Origin: Roseateles_E sp005503085
GTDB taxonomy: Bacteria > Pseudomonadota > Gammaproteobacteria > Burkholderiales > Burkholderiaceae_C
Length of the DNA: 64,000 bases
Direction of reading: 5' to 3'
Assembly: GCF_028462495.1 (NCBI RefSeq)
Contig: NZ_JAQOWX010000013.1
Coordinates: forward strand, 10,099-74,098
In this document: piece by piece, positions 53,786 through 62,149 of the stretch
Layout of the letters: every line of letters starts with the position of its first letter
Position numbering within the stretch: position 1 is the first letter of the stretch
The notes under the pieces: model-generated
The model's input: the letters and a program-made list of their open reading frames with translations, nothing else
Database searches by the model: none
What the model was told of the DNA's origin: nothing
Made by a program: the position numbers and the translations under genes

Positions 53786-54801
53786 CTGGAATCCTCCGCT
53801 GCAATCCGGGTTTGCAAAATCTTCTCGGCATGATGGCATGCCGCGCGCTGCCCCGCCCCCAGCTCGCGCAGCAGCGGCGGCTCGGCAGCGCAGCGCGGGC
53901 TCGCATGCGGGCAGCGCGGCGCGAAGTCGCAGCCGGTGCCAGGTCTTGCCATCGGCTGTGACTGTATCGGCGTTACGGCAGGCCTGTCGCGCCGCCGCTG
54001 GCCCGTCGGCCGCGTACGCGGGACCGCGTCCAGCAAGGCCTGGGTGTAGGGATGGGCGGCCAGGCGGAACAGCGCCTCGGGGCTGCCCTGCTCCACCACC
54101 CGGCCCCGGTAGAGCACGATGAGCTGGTCGCAGACATGGTCGACCACGGCCAGGTCATGGCTGATCAGCAGGTAGGAGAGCCCATAGCGCTCGCGCAATT
54201 CCTGCAGCAGGTTCAGCACCTGGGCCTGCACCGAGACATCGAGCGCGCTGACCGGCTCGTCGGCGACGATCAGCTGCGGCCGCGTCACCAGCGCGCGCGC
54301 GATCGCGATGCGCTGGCGCTGGCCGCCGGAGAATTCGTGCGGATACTTGTCCAGATCGGCCTCGCGCAGGCCCACGGCCACCAGGCTGTCGAGCACCCGC
54401 TCGCGCTGCTCGGCCGGCCCTGCGGAGGTCAGCGACACCAGGGGCTCGGCGACGATGCGGCCGACCTTGCGGCGCGGGTCCAGCGAGCCATAAGGGTCCT
54501 GGAACACCATCTGGAAGTCGCGCCGCGCCGCCCTCAGCGCGGCCGGCGGCAGCGCATGCAGGTCCTGCCCCTTCAGCAAGACCCGACCCTGGTCCGGCGT
54601 CTCCAGCGCCATCACCGCCCGCGCCAGGGTGCTCTTGCCCGAACCCGACTCGCCGACCACGCCCAGCGACTGGCCGGCCTTCAGCTCGAAGCTGACGCCG
54701 CGCAGCGCCTGCAAACTCGGCGCCGGCGCGAACAGGCGTTCGCGCGGCAGCCGGTAGTGGCGATGCAGGTTCTCGACCTTCAGCAGCGCATCATCGGCCA
54801 C
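53779..54801 (-). CDS. Oligopeptide ABC transporter ATPase (DppF/OppF type)
   Basis: ATPase of 340 aa. Walker A GESGSGKST, signature FSGGQRQRIAIARAL, Walker B LIVADEPVSALDV and H-loop LISHDLAVVD are canonical, and the C-terminal oligo_HPY zone (GCDFAPRCPHASPRC) with its Cys cluster is characteristic of Dpp/Opp ATPases. The best start is GTG at 54801 with GGAGG nearby, overlapping the end of the DppD gene by 11 bp. Confidence 0.9.
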   Translation of the reverse strand: MADDALLKVENLHRHYRLPRERLFAPAPSLQALRGVSFELKAGQSLGVVGESGSGKSTLARAVMALETPDQGRVLLKGQDLHALPPAALRAARRDFQMVFQDPYGSLDPRRKVGRIVAEPLVSLTSAGPAEQRERVLDSLVAVGLREADLDKYPHEFSGGQRQRIAIARALVTRPQLIVADEPVSALDVSVQAQVLNLLQELRERYGLSYLLISHDLAVVDHVCDQLIVLYRGRVVEQGSPEALFRLAAHPYTQALLDAVPRTRPTGQRRRDRPAVTPIQSQPMARPGTGCDFAPRCPHASPRCAAEPPLLRELGAGQRAACHHAEKILQTRIAAEDSRC

Positions 54802-55765
54802 GCAACGCCTCCTCCAGATGCAGGCAGCTGACCTCATGCCCCGGCTGCGGCATCGCCAGCGCCGGCGGGCGCGTGTCTGCGCACTCGGCCGTCGCCAGCC
54901 GGCAACGCGCGCTGAAGGGGCAGCCAGCGGGCAGGTCCGCCAGCTCGGGCACGCTGCCGGCAATCGTCTGCAGCCGCGCGCCGCGCGCCATGCCCAGCCG
55001 TGGCCGGGCGGCGAACAGGCCTTGGGTGTAGGGATGGCCGATGCGCTCGAACACGGCTGCGGTCGGCCCGCGCTCGACCACGCTGCCGCCATACATCACC
55101 AGCATCTGCCCCACGTTCTCGGCGATCACGCCGAGGTCGTGCGAGATCAGGATCAGGCCCATGCCGCGCTCCTCGACCAGCTCGGCCAGCAGGTCCAGGA
55201 TCTGGCTCTGTATCGTCACGTCCAGTGCCGTGGTCGGTTCGTCGGCGATCAGCAGATCGGGCTCGCAGGCCAGCGCCATCGCGATGCTCACCCGCTGGCG
55301 CTGGCCACCGGACAGCTCGTGCGGATAGGCCAGGGCACGCCGCTTCGCGTCGGGCAGGCCGACCCGCTCCAGCAGGCGCACCGCCTCCTCCAGCGCCCGC
55401 GCCGCGCCCCAGCCCCGGTGCAGGCGCAGCGGCTCGGCCACCTGGGCGCCGACACGGTGCAGCGGGTTCAGCGCCGTCATCGGTTCCTGGAACACCATGG
55501 CCATGCGGTTGCCGCGCAGCGCGCTGCGCTCGCGGTCACTCAGCGCCAGCAAGTCCTGACCCTGGAAGCGGATCGCGCCACTGACCTGGGCGCTGTCGGG
55601 CAGCAAGCCCATCAGCGCCAGCGCGGTCAGCGACTTGCCGCAGCCCGATTCGCCGATCAGGCCCAGCGTCTCTCCGCGCGCCAGCTCGAAGCTCAGGCCG
55701 CGCACCGCTTCGGCCGGGCCGCGCCGGGTCTGCAGCTGCACGCGCAGGTCCTTGACTTCCAGCAT
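54791..55765 (-). CDS. Oligopeptide ABC transporter ATPase (DppD/OppD type)
   Basis: ATPase of 324 aa. Walker A GESGCGKS, signature LSGGQRQRVSIAMAL, Walker B LLIADEPTTALDV and H-loop LISHDLGVIAE, with C-terminal GCPFSARCRLATAEC Fe-S-type Cys cluster (oligo_HPY). Start overlaps the stop of the DppC gene by one base. Partner of the DppF-like protein. Confidence 0.92.
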   Translation of the reverse strand: MLEVKDLRVQLQTRRGPAEAVRGLSFELARGETLGLIGESGCGKSLTALALMGLLPDSAQVSGAIRFQGQDLLALSDRERSALRGNRMAMVFQEPMTALNPLHRVGAQVAEPLRLHRGWGAARALEEAVRLLERVGLPDAKRRALAYPHELSGGQRQRVSIAMALACEPDLLIADEPTTALDVTIQSQILDLLAELVEERGMGLILISHDLGVIAENVGQMLVMYGGSVVERGPTAAVFERIGHPYTQGLFAARPRLGMARGARLQTIAGSVPELADLPAGCPFSARCRLATAECADTRPPALAMPQPGHEVSCLHLEEALRGR

Positions 55766-56589
55766 CAGCGCGCCCTCGCAAGCTTGGGGTCGAGCAGATC
55801 GCGCAGCCCGTCGCCCAAGAGATTGAGCCCCAGCACGGCCGCCATGATGGCCAGGCCGGGAAAGACCGCCAGCAGCGGCGCCTGGAACATCAGCGTCTGC
55901 GCCTCGGCCAGCATGCGGCCCCAGCTGGGCTCGGGCGGCTGGGTGCCCAGGCCCAGATAGGACAGCGCGGCCTCGGCGAGTATCGCCAGCGCGAACTGGA
56001 TGGTCGCCTGCACGATCAGCACCGAGGCGATGTTCGGCAGCACATGCTCGACGCTGATGCGCCAGGCGCCCTTGCCGCAGGCCCGCGCGGCCAGCACATA
56101 GTCGCGCGCCCATTGCGCCTTGGCGCTGGCGCGGCTGATGCGGGCGAAGGTCGGGATGTTGTGGAGGCCGATCGCGATGATGGCGTTGACGATGCCGGGG
56201 CCGAACACCGCCGTCATCATGATGGCCAGCAGGATGGCCGGGAAGGCGAAGCTGAAGTCCGAGAAGCGCATCACCGCCTCCTCGACCCAGCCGCGCCGCG
56301 CCGCCGCCCACAGGCCCAGCAGGGTGCCGATGCCAAGACCGATGCCCACCGCGATCACGCCGACCAGGATGGAGTTGCGCGCGCCCAGCAGCAGCAGGCT
56401 GGCGATGTCGCGGCCCAGCGCATCGGTGCCCAGCCAGTGGGCCGCGCTGGGCGCCTGCAGCTTGGCCGGGATGTCGATCTCGTAGGGCGGCCAGGGGGTC
56501 CAGAACAGGGACAGCAGGGCCGCCAGCAGCAGCAGCGCGGTCAACGCGGCGCCAAGAACAAAGCTGGGGTGTTGCAGCGCGCGCCTCAT
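55765..56589 (-). CDS. Oligopeptide ABC transporter permease (DppC type)
   Basis: Permease of 274 aa with N-terminal DppC signature (HWLGTDALGRDIASLLLLGARNS) and about six transmembrane helices; the EAA loop is around ARDYVLAARACGKGAWRI. Overlaps the upstream permease by 4 bp and the downstream ATPase by 1 bp. Confidence 0.93.
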   Translation of the reverse strand: MRRALQHPSFVLGAALTALLLLAALLSLFWTPWPPYEIDIPAKLQAPSAAHWLGTDALGRDIASLLLLGARNSILVGVIAVGIGLGIGTLLGLWAAARRGWVEEAVMRFSDFSFAFPAILLAIMMTAVFGPGIVNAIIAIGLHNIPTFARISRASAKAQWARDYVLAARACGKGAWRISVEHVLPNIASVLIVQATIQFALAILAEAALSYLGLGTQPPEPSWGRMLAEAQTLMFQAPLLAVFPGLAIMAAVLGLNLLGDGLRDLLDPKLARAR

Positions 56590-57551
56590 AGATCCGCCGC
56601 CTTGATGCGCGGGTCTATCCAGGCATACAGCACATCGACGACGAAGTTGACGACGATCACCATGACCGCCAGCAGCAGCACCGCATTGCGCACCACAATC
56701 AGGTCGCGGTTGGCGATGGCCTGGAAGATCAGCCGGCCCAGGCCCGGCAGATAGAACACGTTCTCGACCACGATGGTGCCGGCCAGCAGATTGGCGAACT
56801 GCAGGCCCATCACGGTCAGCACCGGAATCATCGCGTTGCGCAGCGCATGGCCCCACAGCGCGCCGCGCCGGCTCAGGCCCTTGGCACGCGCACTGCGGAC
56901 GAAATCCTCGCGCAAGACCTCCAGCATCGCCGAGCGGGTGATGCGGGCCAGGATGGCCGCCTGCACCACGGCCAGCGAGACGGCCGGCAGCAGCAGGGCC
57001 TGCAGCGCCGGCCAGATGCCGCCACCATCGTCCTCGCGCCAACCCGGGAAGCCACCGGCCGGCAGCCATTGCAGATGCACTGCGAACAGCAGGATCAGCA
57101 GGATCGCGAACCAGAAGTTCGGCACCGCGATGCCCAGCTGGCTCAAGCCCATGATGCCGACATCGCCGGCCTGGTTGTGGCGCGAGGCCGCATAGACGCC
57201 GGCCGACAGCGCGATCACCGTGGTCAGCGCCATCGCGATCAGCGCCAGCGGCACGGTCAACGCCAGGCGCTCGGCAATCAGCTCGGCCACCGGCGTGCTG
57301 TAGGCGTAAGACAGACCCATATCGCCGCGCAGCAGCAGCCCCGCCAGCCAGGCCCCATAGCGGGTCCAGGCGCTGTCGTTGAGACCCAGTTTTTCGGCCA
57401 GTGCGGCCACCGCCTCGGGCGCGGCGTCCGGCCCCATCAAGAGCTGGGCCGCATTGCCGGGCAGCACCTCCAGCACGCCGAACACCAGCAAGGAGGCCGC
57501 CAGCAGAGTGGCGATCAGCGTGGCAAAGCGCTTGAGCAGGAACAGGCTCAT
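56586..57551 (-). CDS. Oligopeptide ABC transporter permease (DppB type)
   Basis: Permease of 321 aa. N-terminal LFLLKRFATLIATLLAASLLVFGVL and the DppB EAA-like segment DFVRSARAKGLSRRGALW. About six transmembrane helices. ATG at 57551 overlaps the gntR stop by 4 bp, so regulator and transporter are translationally coupled. Confidence 0.93.
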   Translation of the reverse strand: MSLFLLKRFATLIATLLAASLLVFGVLEVLPGNAAQLLMGPDAAPEAVAALAEKLGLNDSAWTRYGAWLAGLLLRGDMGLSYAYSTPVAELIAERLALTVPLALIAMALTTVIALSAGVYAASRHNQAGDVGIMGLSQLGIAVPNFWFAILLILLFAVHLQWLPAGGFPGWREDDGGGIWPALQALLLPAVSLAVVQAAILARITRSAMLEVLREDFVRSARAKGLSRRGALWGHALRNAMIPVLTVMGLQFANLLAGTIVVENVFYLPGLGRLIFQAIANRDLIVVRNAVLLLAVMVIVVNFVVDVLYAWIDPRIKAADL

Positions 57552-58294
57552 GCGGCCGGGCGCCGACGCCCGATCACGGCAGGCGGCACCGTCGCGCCGT
57601 GGGGCGCGCCGCCATCCAGCTCGCGCCGCAGGCACAGAATCGTCTCGTGGATATGGGCACGGCCCAGGCGCTCGGCGGCGTCGCCATCGCCCGAGGCAAT
57701 CGCCGCGACGATGCGCTCATGCTCCGCGATGGCGGGGCCGGCGCGCTCATGGCTGATCAGCACGGCCGGCGCAAACACCTGCGAGGTCTTGCGCACCAGG
57801 GCCAGCTGGGCGTTGAGGAACTCGTTGTCGGCCAGCGCGATGATGGCCGAGTGGAAGTCCACATTGAAGCGGGTGTAGTCGGCCGGCGACCAGGGCTCCA
57901 AGGTGCGGCGCTGGGCCGCGATCATCGGGTCGAGCAGCGCATGCGCGCGCTCGGCGCCGCGCTCGGCCGCCTGGCGTGCGGCCAGGCCGTCCAGCATCTC
58001 GCGCATCGTGTAGGCGTCCAGCAGCCGGCGCCGGTCGGCCCGCGCGACGCTGACGCCGCGCACCCCGTCGGCCTCGACCAGCCCCTCGCTCTGCAGCATG
58101 CGCAGCGCCTCGCGCAGCGGCGTGCGGCTGACCTTCAGGTCTTCCGACAGCTGCACCTGGCGCAGCAGCTCGCCGGGCGGGTAGAAGCCGGTATAGATGC
58201 GCTGGCGCAGCACCCGCGCGACCTCGTCGACCAGACGCACGCGGCTCTGCCATTCAAACGCTTCCGGGGCTTCCCCACCACTCACAAGATTCAT
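57548..58294 (-). CDS. GntR-family (FadR/FCD) regulator
   Basis: Regulator of 248 aa. N-terminal wHTH (VARVLRQRIYTGFYPPGELLRQVQLSEDLKVSRTPLREALRMLQSEG) and C-terminal FCD sensor (MREMLDGLAARQAAERGAERAH, FHSAIIALADNEFL, HERIVAAIASGD). Leads the operon for the dipeptide transporter and amidase and likely represses it. An FCD-type operator candidate is at 58370. Start ATG at 58294 (GTG at 58303 also in frame). Confidence 0.92.
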   Translation of the reverse strand: MNLVSGGEAPEAFEWQSRVRLVDEVARVLRQRIYTGFYPPGELLRQVQLSEDLKVSRTPLREALRMLQSEGLVEADGVRGVSVARADRRRLLDAYTMREMLDGLAARQAAERGAERAHALLDPMIAAQRRTLEPWSPADYTRFNVDFHSAIIALADNEFLNAQLALVRKTSQVFAPAVLISHERAGPAIAEHERIVAAIASGDGDAAERLGRAHIHETILCLRRELDGGAPHGATVPPAVIGRRRPAA

Positions 58295-58369
58295 CGACCG
58301 CACCGCTGGCTCTGCCTACAACAGCCGCCATTCTGACGCTAGTCGGCCGGCGCCTCGGTCGCGGGATGG

Positions 58370-58385
58370 ACTTTGGATACAAAGT
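58370..58385. promoter_or_regulatory. Candidate GntR operator ACTTTG-N4-CAAAGT
   Basis: A perfect 6-bp inverted repeat with centre GATA (TTGGATACAA core) lies 76 bp upstream of gntR. The shape resembles FadR/FCD operators (TTGnnnnCAA type). Autoregulation is an inference. Confidence 0.5.
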
Positions 58386-58434
58386 ACAGACAGGGGTTTG
58401 CCCCAGGCTGGCCAAAAGACATTGCTGTTCTGGC

Positions 58435-58689
58435 TCAGAGAAAGAAATCGATGCGGTGGCTGGCCAGGTTCTCGTGATCGGCACGCCGACTACCGACGCA
58501 CCACCAGCCGATATCGCGCAAGCTGCGGGCATCCAGATCATCGAGCCGCTCGGGCTCGCTCGGCAGGGCGGCGGTGTCGAAAAGCAGCGCCCACAGCCCC
58601 CCTCCCCAGCGATGCCAACGGTCAGCGAAGGATGCGGGGGCGGAGCGGGTGAGCGAGTCGGCGCAAGCGCCGGTGGCAGAGTGAAGCAT
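58435..58689 (-). CDS. Small DUF1127-like protein
   Basis: Protein of 84 aa. The C-terminal half has the DUF1127 pattern LDDLDARSLRDIGWW. AGGAG lies seven bases before the ATG at 58689. DUF1127 proteins in alpha- and betaproteobacteria affect RNA and phosphate or carbon-source physiology in a few cases, but no role is assigned here. Divergent from the LysR gene; 107 bp lie between. Confidence 0.75.
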   Translation of the reverse strand: MLHSATGACADSLTRSAPASFADRWHRWGGGLWALLFDTAALPSEPERLDDLDARSLRDIGWWCVGSRRADHENLASHRIDFFL

Positions 58690-58796
58690 GGCGGATCTCC
58701 TATCGAGTGAACTCAGGATAGGTCGCCGACCTGGGCAATGGAATTGATTGTTTTTCTCTGGTATGGTCGAAATAACTAACCAGCAGAGGGCCCGCC

Positions 58797-59717
58797 ATGG
58801 TGCGCCTGCCGCTCAACACCCTGCCGACATTTCGCGTCATCGCCCAGACCCAGAATCTGCGTGCGGCGGCCGAGACCCTGCATCTGACGCACAGCGCGCT
58901 GAGCCACCAGCTGCGCGCGCTGGAGACGCAGCTGGGCCATGCGCTGTTCGAGCGGCGCGGCCGCCGCCTGCTGCTCAACAGCGCCGGCGAGGCCTTGCTG
59001 GCCAGCGTCAACAAGGCCCTGGCCGAGCTGGACCGCGGCGTCAGTGCGGCGGCTGCGGCGGCCGGGCTGCAGGCGCAGAGCCTGCGGCTGAGCGTGGTGC
59101 CCTCGTTCGCCCAGCGCTGGCTGCTGCCGCGCATGCAGGGCTGGCGCAGCCGCCATCCCGGCTTGGCGCTGGAGATCAGCGCCTCACCCCAGCTGATCGA
59201 CCTGGCCCGCGAGGGCATTCATGCCGGCATCCGCCATGGCCGCGGCCCCTGGCCGGGCCTGGCATCGGAAGAGCTGATCGGCACCCAGGTGCCGCTGATA
59301 CTGGTCGGCTCACCGGCCGCCGCCAAGCGCCTGGGTCTGGGCCGGCGCGGCGCCACGCTGACCGCCGAGGGGCTGGGCGAGGAAGCCTTGCTGGGCCACG
59401 CCGAGGCCTGGGAGTCCTGGTTCGCTGCGGCCGGCGTGCAGCGCCGGGTCACGCCGGTGGCGGTGTTCAACGATGTGGGTCTGCTGCTGCAGGCGGCTGA
59501 GCAGGATCTGGGGCTGGCCCTGGCCCGTGAGATCCTGGCCGCCGACGCGCTGCGCGAGGGCCGGCTGCGACAGCTCTCACCGCTGAGCATCGTCCATGCC
59601 CAGGCCCTGCCCTATCACCTGGTCTACCCGCCAGCCCTCAAGACCTGGCCCCCGCTGCTGGCGCTGCGGGACTGGCTGCACGAGGAGCTGCATCGGGGAA
59701 GCACAGCCGGAAGCTGA
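58797..59717 (+). CDS. LysR-family regulator (GcvA type)
   Basis: Regulator of 306 aa with N-terminal wHTH (LNTLPTFRVIAQTQNLRAAAETLHLTHSALSHQLRALE) and the LysR substrate domain, closest in pattern to GcvA-like proteins (LPRMQGWRSRHPGLALEI, LVTYPP-type end). The intergenic gap to the divergent DUF1127 gene is a likely operator region. The 3' end overlaps the convergent sensor kinase gene by 80 bp. Confidence 0.9.
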   Translation: MVRLPLNTLPTFRVIAQTQNLRAAAETLHLTHSALSHQLRALETQLGHALFERRGRRLLLNSAGEALLASVNKALAELDRGVSAAAAAAGLQAQSLRLSVVPSFAQRWLLPRMQGWRSRHPGLALEISASPQLIDLAREGIHAGIRHGRGPWPGLASEELIGTQVPLILVGSPAAAKRLGLGRRGATLTAEGLGEEALLGHAEAWESWFAAAGVQRRVTPVAVFNDVGLLLQAAEQDLGLALAREILAADALREGRLRQLSPLSIVHAQALPYHLVYPPALKTWPPLLALRDWLHEELHRGSTAGS

Positions 59718-61083
59718 TATCGCCGGCGGCCGGCTGGACCACCGTCGCACTGCCGCCGTGCAAGGTCATGATGGAGCGCACGATGGCCAGACCCAGGCCG
59801 CTGGAGCGGGCCGAGTCGGCGCGCGCCGGATCGGCGCGGTAGAAGCGCTCGAACAGCCGCTCCAGCAGTTCGGCCGGCAGCGGCTCGCCGCTGTTGTCGA
59901 CGCTGAGCTCCCAGGCACCGGGCCGCCGCCGTGCGCTCAGCCGGACCTGGCTGCCGGGCTTTGCATGCTGCACGGCATTAGCCAGCAGGTTCGCCAGCGC
60001 GCGGCGCAGCAGCATGGTGTCGGCCTGCAGCGGCTCGCTGCCGACGACGCTCGTGAGCAGGCGCAGCCCGCGCTCCTCGGCAAGGTCCTGGAAGTAGTCG
60101 GCCTGGCGCGCCAGCTCCGCGGCCGGGTCCAGCGCCTGGCGCTGCAGCGCCATCGCGCTGTGCTCGGCGCGGGCCAGGAACAGCATGCTGTCTATCATGC
60201 GGTTCAGCCGCTCCAGCTCCTCGATGTTCGAGCCCAGCAGGGCCTGGTAGTCCTCGGCGCTGCGCGGGCGCGCCAGCATCACCTGGCTCTGGCCGAGCAG
60301 ATTGCCGACCGGCGTGCGCAGCTCATGAGCCAGATCGGCGGCGAACTGGTTGACCTGGGCAAAGCCCTGCTCCAGGCGCAGCAGCATCGCGTTGAAGGCG
60401 GCGATCAGGCCGCGCATCTCGGCCGGGGCCGCCCGCTCGGACAGCCGGGTCGAGAGCCGCTGGGCGGTGATGCGGCCGGCTTCGCGGGCCAGGCGGCGCA
60501 GCGGGGCCAGGCCTTGCCACATCAGCCCCAGCGCCAGCGCGCCGCCCGCGACGGCGAAGAACAGCACGCTGAACCAGATGCGGCGCCGGTAGTCGGCCAG
60601 CAGCTCGGTGCGCTCATTGCAGATGCGCGCCACCGTGATGCGCACATTGCGGCCCGAACCCAGCGGCGACAGCGCTCCCACCGCGGCGGCCGGCACGCCG
60701 GCAACCGTGGTCCAGTAGCGGATATCGCCGAGGCCGGCGGCCCGTCCCAGCGGCACCGGGTCCGGCGTCGGCAGGGGCTCGTGGCCCGGATGCACGTCCA
60801 GCAGCAGGCGGCCCGCCTCGTCGTGCACCAGCACATAGACATTGCTGTCGGCACTCATCGTGTCGCGCAGGTACTGCGGCTGGTCCAGCAGCAGCCGGGG
60901 CGCGGCCGTGTGGGCCAGCAGCTGGCGCAGATGGCGCAGCTGGCCCAGCAGCTGCAGATCATCGCGGCGCTCCAGCTGCTGGGCGAAGGATTGGTAGAGA
61001 TAGACGCCCAGCGAGCCACAACTCAGCGCCACCAGCGCCGCGAACAGCAGACCCAGGCGCCAGCTCAGCGGCAGGCGGCTCAT
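59638..61083 (-). CDS. Heavy-metal-type sensor histidine kinase
   Basis: Inner-membrane kinase of 481 aa. Transmembrane segments near residues 9-31 and 169-189 flank a periplasmic sensor of about 135 residues; a HAMP segment (GLAPLRRLAREAGRITAQRL) leads to the H-box ADLAHELRTPVGNL (phospho-His253), N-box LANLLANAVQH and G-box SSGLGLAIV. The arrangement matches CusS/CopS heavy metal sensor kinases; the signal is inferred. Overlaps the regulator by 4 bp (ATGA) and the convergent LysR 3' end by 80 bp. Confidence 0.92.
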   Translation of the reverse strand: MSRLPLSWRLGLLFAALVALSCGSLGVYLYQSFAQQLERRDDLQLLGQLRHLRQLLAHTAAPRLLLDQPQYLRDTMSADSNVYVLVHDEAGRLLLDVHPGHEPLPTPDPVPLGRAAGLGDIRYWTTVAGVPAAAVGALSPLGSGRNVRITVARICNERTELLADYRRRIWFSVLFFAVAGGALALGLMWQGLAPLRRLAREAGRITAQRLSTRLSERAAPAEMRGLIAAFNAMLLRLEQGFAQVNQFAADLAHELRTPVGNLLGQSQVMLARPRSAEDYQALLGSNIEELERLNRMIDSMLFLARAEHSAMALQRQALDPAAELARQADYFQDLAEERGLRLLTSVVGSEPLQADTMLLRRALANLLANAVQHAKPGSQVRLSARRRPGAWELSVDNSGEPLPAELLERLFERFYRADPARADSARSSGLGLAIVRSIMTLHGGSATVVQPAAGDISFRLCFPDAAPRAASPAAPAAGARS

Positions 61084-61760
61084 GGGCGCAGCTCGCAGAC
61101 ATAGCCCATGCCGCGCACCGCATGGATCAGCCGGCCCGGCACCGGATCGTTGATGCGCAGGCGCAGGCGCCGCACCGCGACATCGACGACATTGGTGTCG
61201 CTGTCGAAATTCATGTCCCAGACCAGCGACGCGATCTGGCTGCGCGACAGCACCTCGCCCTGGCGCCGCATCAGCAGATGCAGCAGCGCAAACTCGCGCG
61301 CGCTCAGATGCACGCGCTCGCCGGCCCGGGTCACGACGCGCGCCGGCACGTTCAGCAGCAGATCGTCGACGGCCAGCAGCTCCTCCTCGCGCAGCGGCCC
61401 GCGCCGCAGCAGCGTGCGGATGCGGGCCAGCAGCTCGGCGAAGGCAAAGGGCTTGACCAGATAGTCGTCGGCGCCCTGCTCCAGGCCCTGGACCCGGTCT
61501 TCCAGCGCGTCGCGCGCGGTCAGGAAGATCACCGGCGTGGCCCGCGTGTCGCGGCCCTCGCGCAGCCGGCGCAGCACGCGCCAGCCGTCCATGCCCGGCA
61601 GCATCACATCGAGCACGATCAGGTCGTAGCCCTGCTGCTGGGCCAGGTGCAGGCCGGTGATGCCGTCACTCGCTACATCGACCACAAAGCCCGACTCGCC
61701 CAGGCCCTTCTTCAGATAGTCGCCCGTCTTGGGCTCGTCTTCGACCACCAGGATGCGCAA
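61080..61760 (-). CDS. OmpR-type response regulator, heavy-metal (CusR/CopR-like)
   Basis: Regulator of 226 aa. Receiver with LRILVVEDEPKTGDYLKKGL and phosphorylated Asp51 in LIVLDVMLPGMDGW, and OmpR-type winged helix (LLNVPARVVTRAGERVHLSAREFALLHLLMR, DTNVVDVAVRRLRLRI). TTG at 61760 with AGGAG six bases upstream is preferred; the longer ATG at 61829 adds a non-homologous extension. Divergent from a DUF4148 gene, with an inverted repeat between. Confidence 0.92.
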   Translation of the reverse strand: MRILVVEDEPKTGDYLKKGLGESGFVVDVASDGITGLHLAQQQGYDLIVLDVMLPGMDGWRVLRRLREGRDTRATPVIFLTARDALEDRVQGLEQGADDYLVKPFAFAELLARIRTLLRRGPLREEELLAVDDLLLNVPARVVTRAGERVHLSAREFALLHLLMRRQGEVLSRSQIASLVWDMNFDSDTNVVDVAVRRLRLRINDPVPGRLIHAVRGMGYVCELRP

Positions 61761-61812
61761 GACCTTCTCCTGTTTGCAAGGCCGCCAGCATGCCTGAAGC
61801 GCCAGCGCGGCG

Positions 61813-61830
61813 GATGACAGCTTTGTCATC
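61813..61830. promoter_or_regulatory. Inverted repeat GATGACA-GCTT-TGTCATC
   Basis: A perfect 7-bp inverted repeat lies between the divergent response-regulator and DUF4148 genes, about 53 bp from the regulator start. It is a good candidate binding site for the response regulator. Confidence 0.5.
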
Positions 61831-61899
61831 GCGCCGTCAGCGCCCGGCCAGCGACGCCTTTCTACAGTGAGGTCTCCACTTCATGCAAAGGATCACCCG

Positions 61900-62145
61900 A
61901 TGAACAAGCTCACCCTGATCTCCCTGTGCAGCGCCACCCTGCTGCTCGCCGGCCCCGCGCTGGCCGCGCGCGATGCTGGCGAGAAGAGCCGCGAGCAGGT
62001 CAAGGCCGAGCTGGCCGAGGCCCGGCTCAATGGCACGCTGCCGGTCGGCGAGGACGGCCTGACGCCGCGCCAGCGCCACCCCCAGCTTTACCCCGCCAAG
62101 ACCACGCTGGCCGCCAAGCAGGACGCGAACAGCGCCGCGCGCTGA
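61900..62145 (+). CDS. DUF4148 periplasmic protein
   Basis: Exported protein of 81 aa. Sec signal MNKLTLISLCSATLLLAGPALA and one DUF4148 repeat (REQVKAELAEARLNGTLPVGEDGL). It is the second DUF4148 protein in the window and, being divergent from a metal-type two-component system, is a likely target of it. Function unknown. Confidence 0.88.
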   Translation: MNKLTLISLCSATLLLAGPALAARDAGEKSREQVKAELAEARLNGTLPVGEDGLTPRQRHPQLYPAKTTLAAKQDANSAAR

Positions 62146-62149
62146 GCGC

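Noticed and set aside
58435..58689. Plus-strand frame 58366-58710 as an alternative to the DUF1127 gene
   Set aside because: The minus-strand gene has AGGAG and a DUF1127-like C-terminus; the plus frame has neither.
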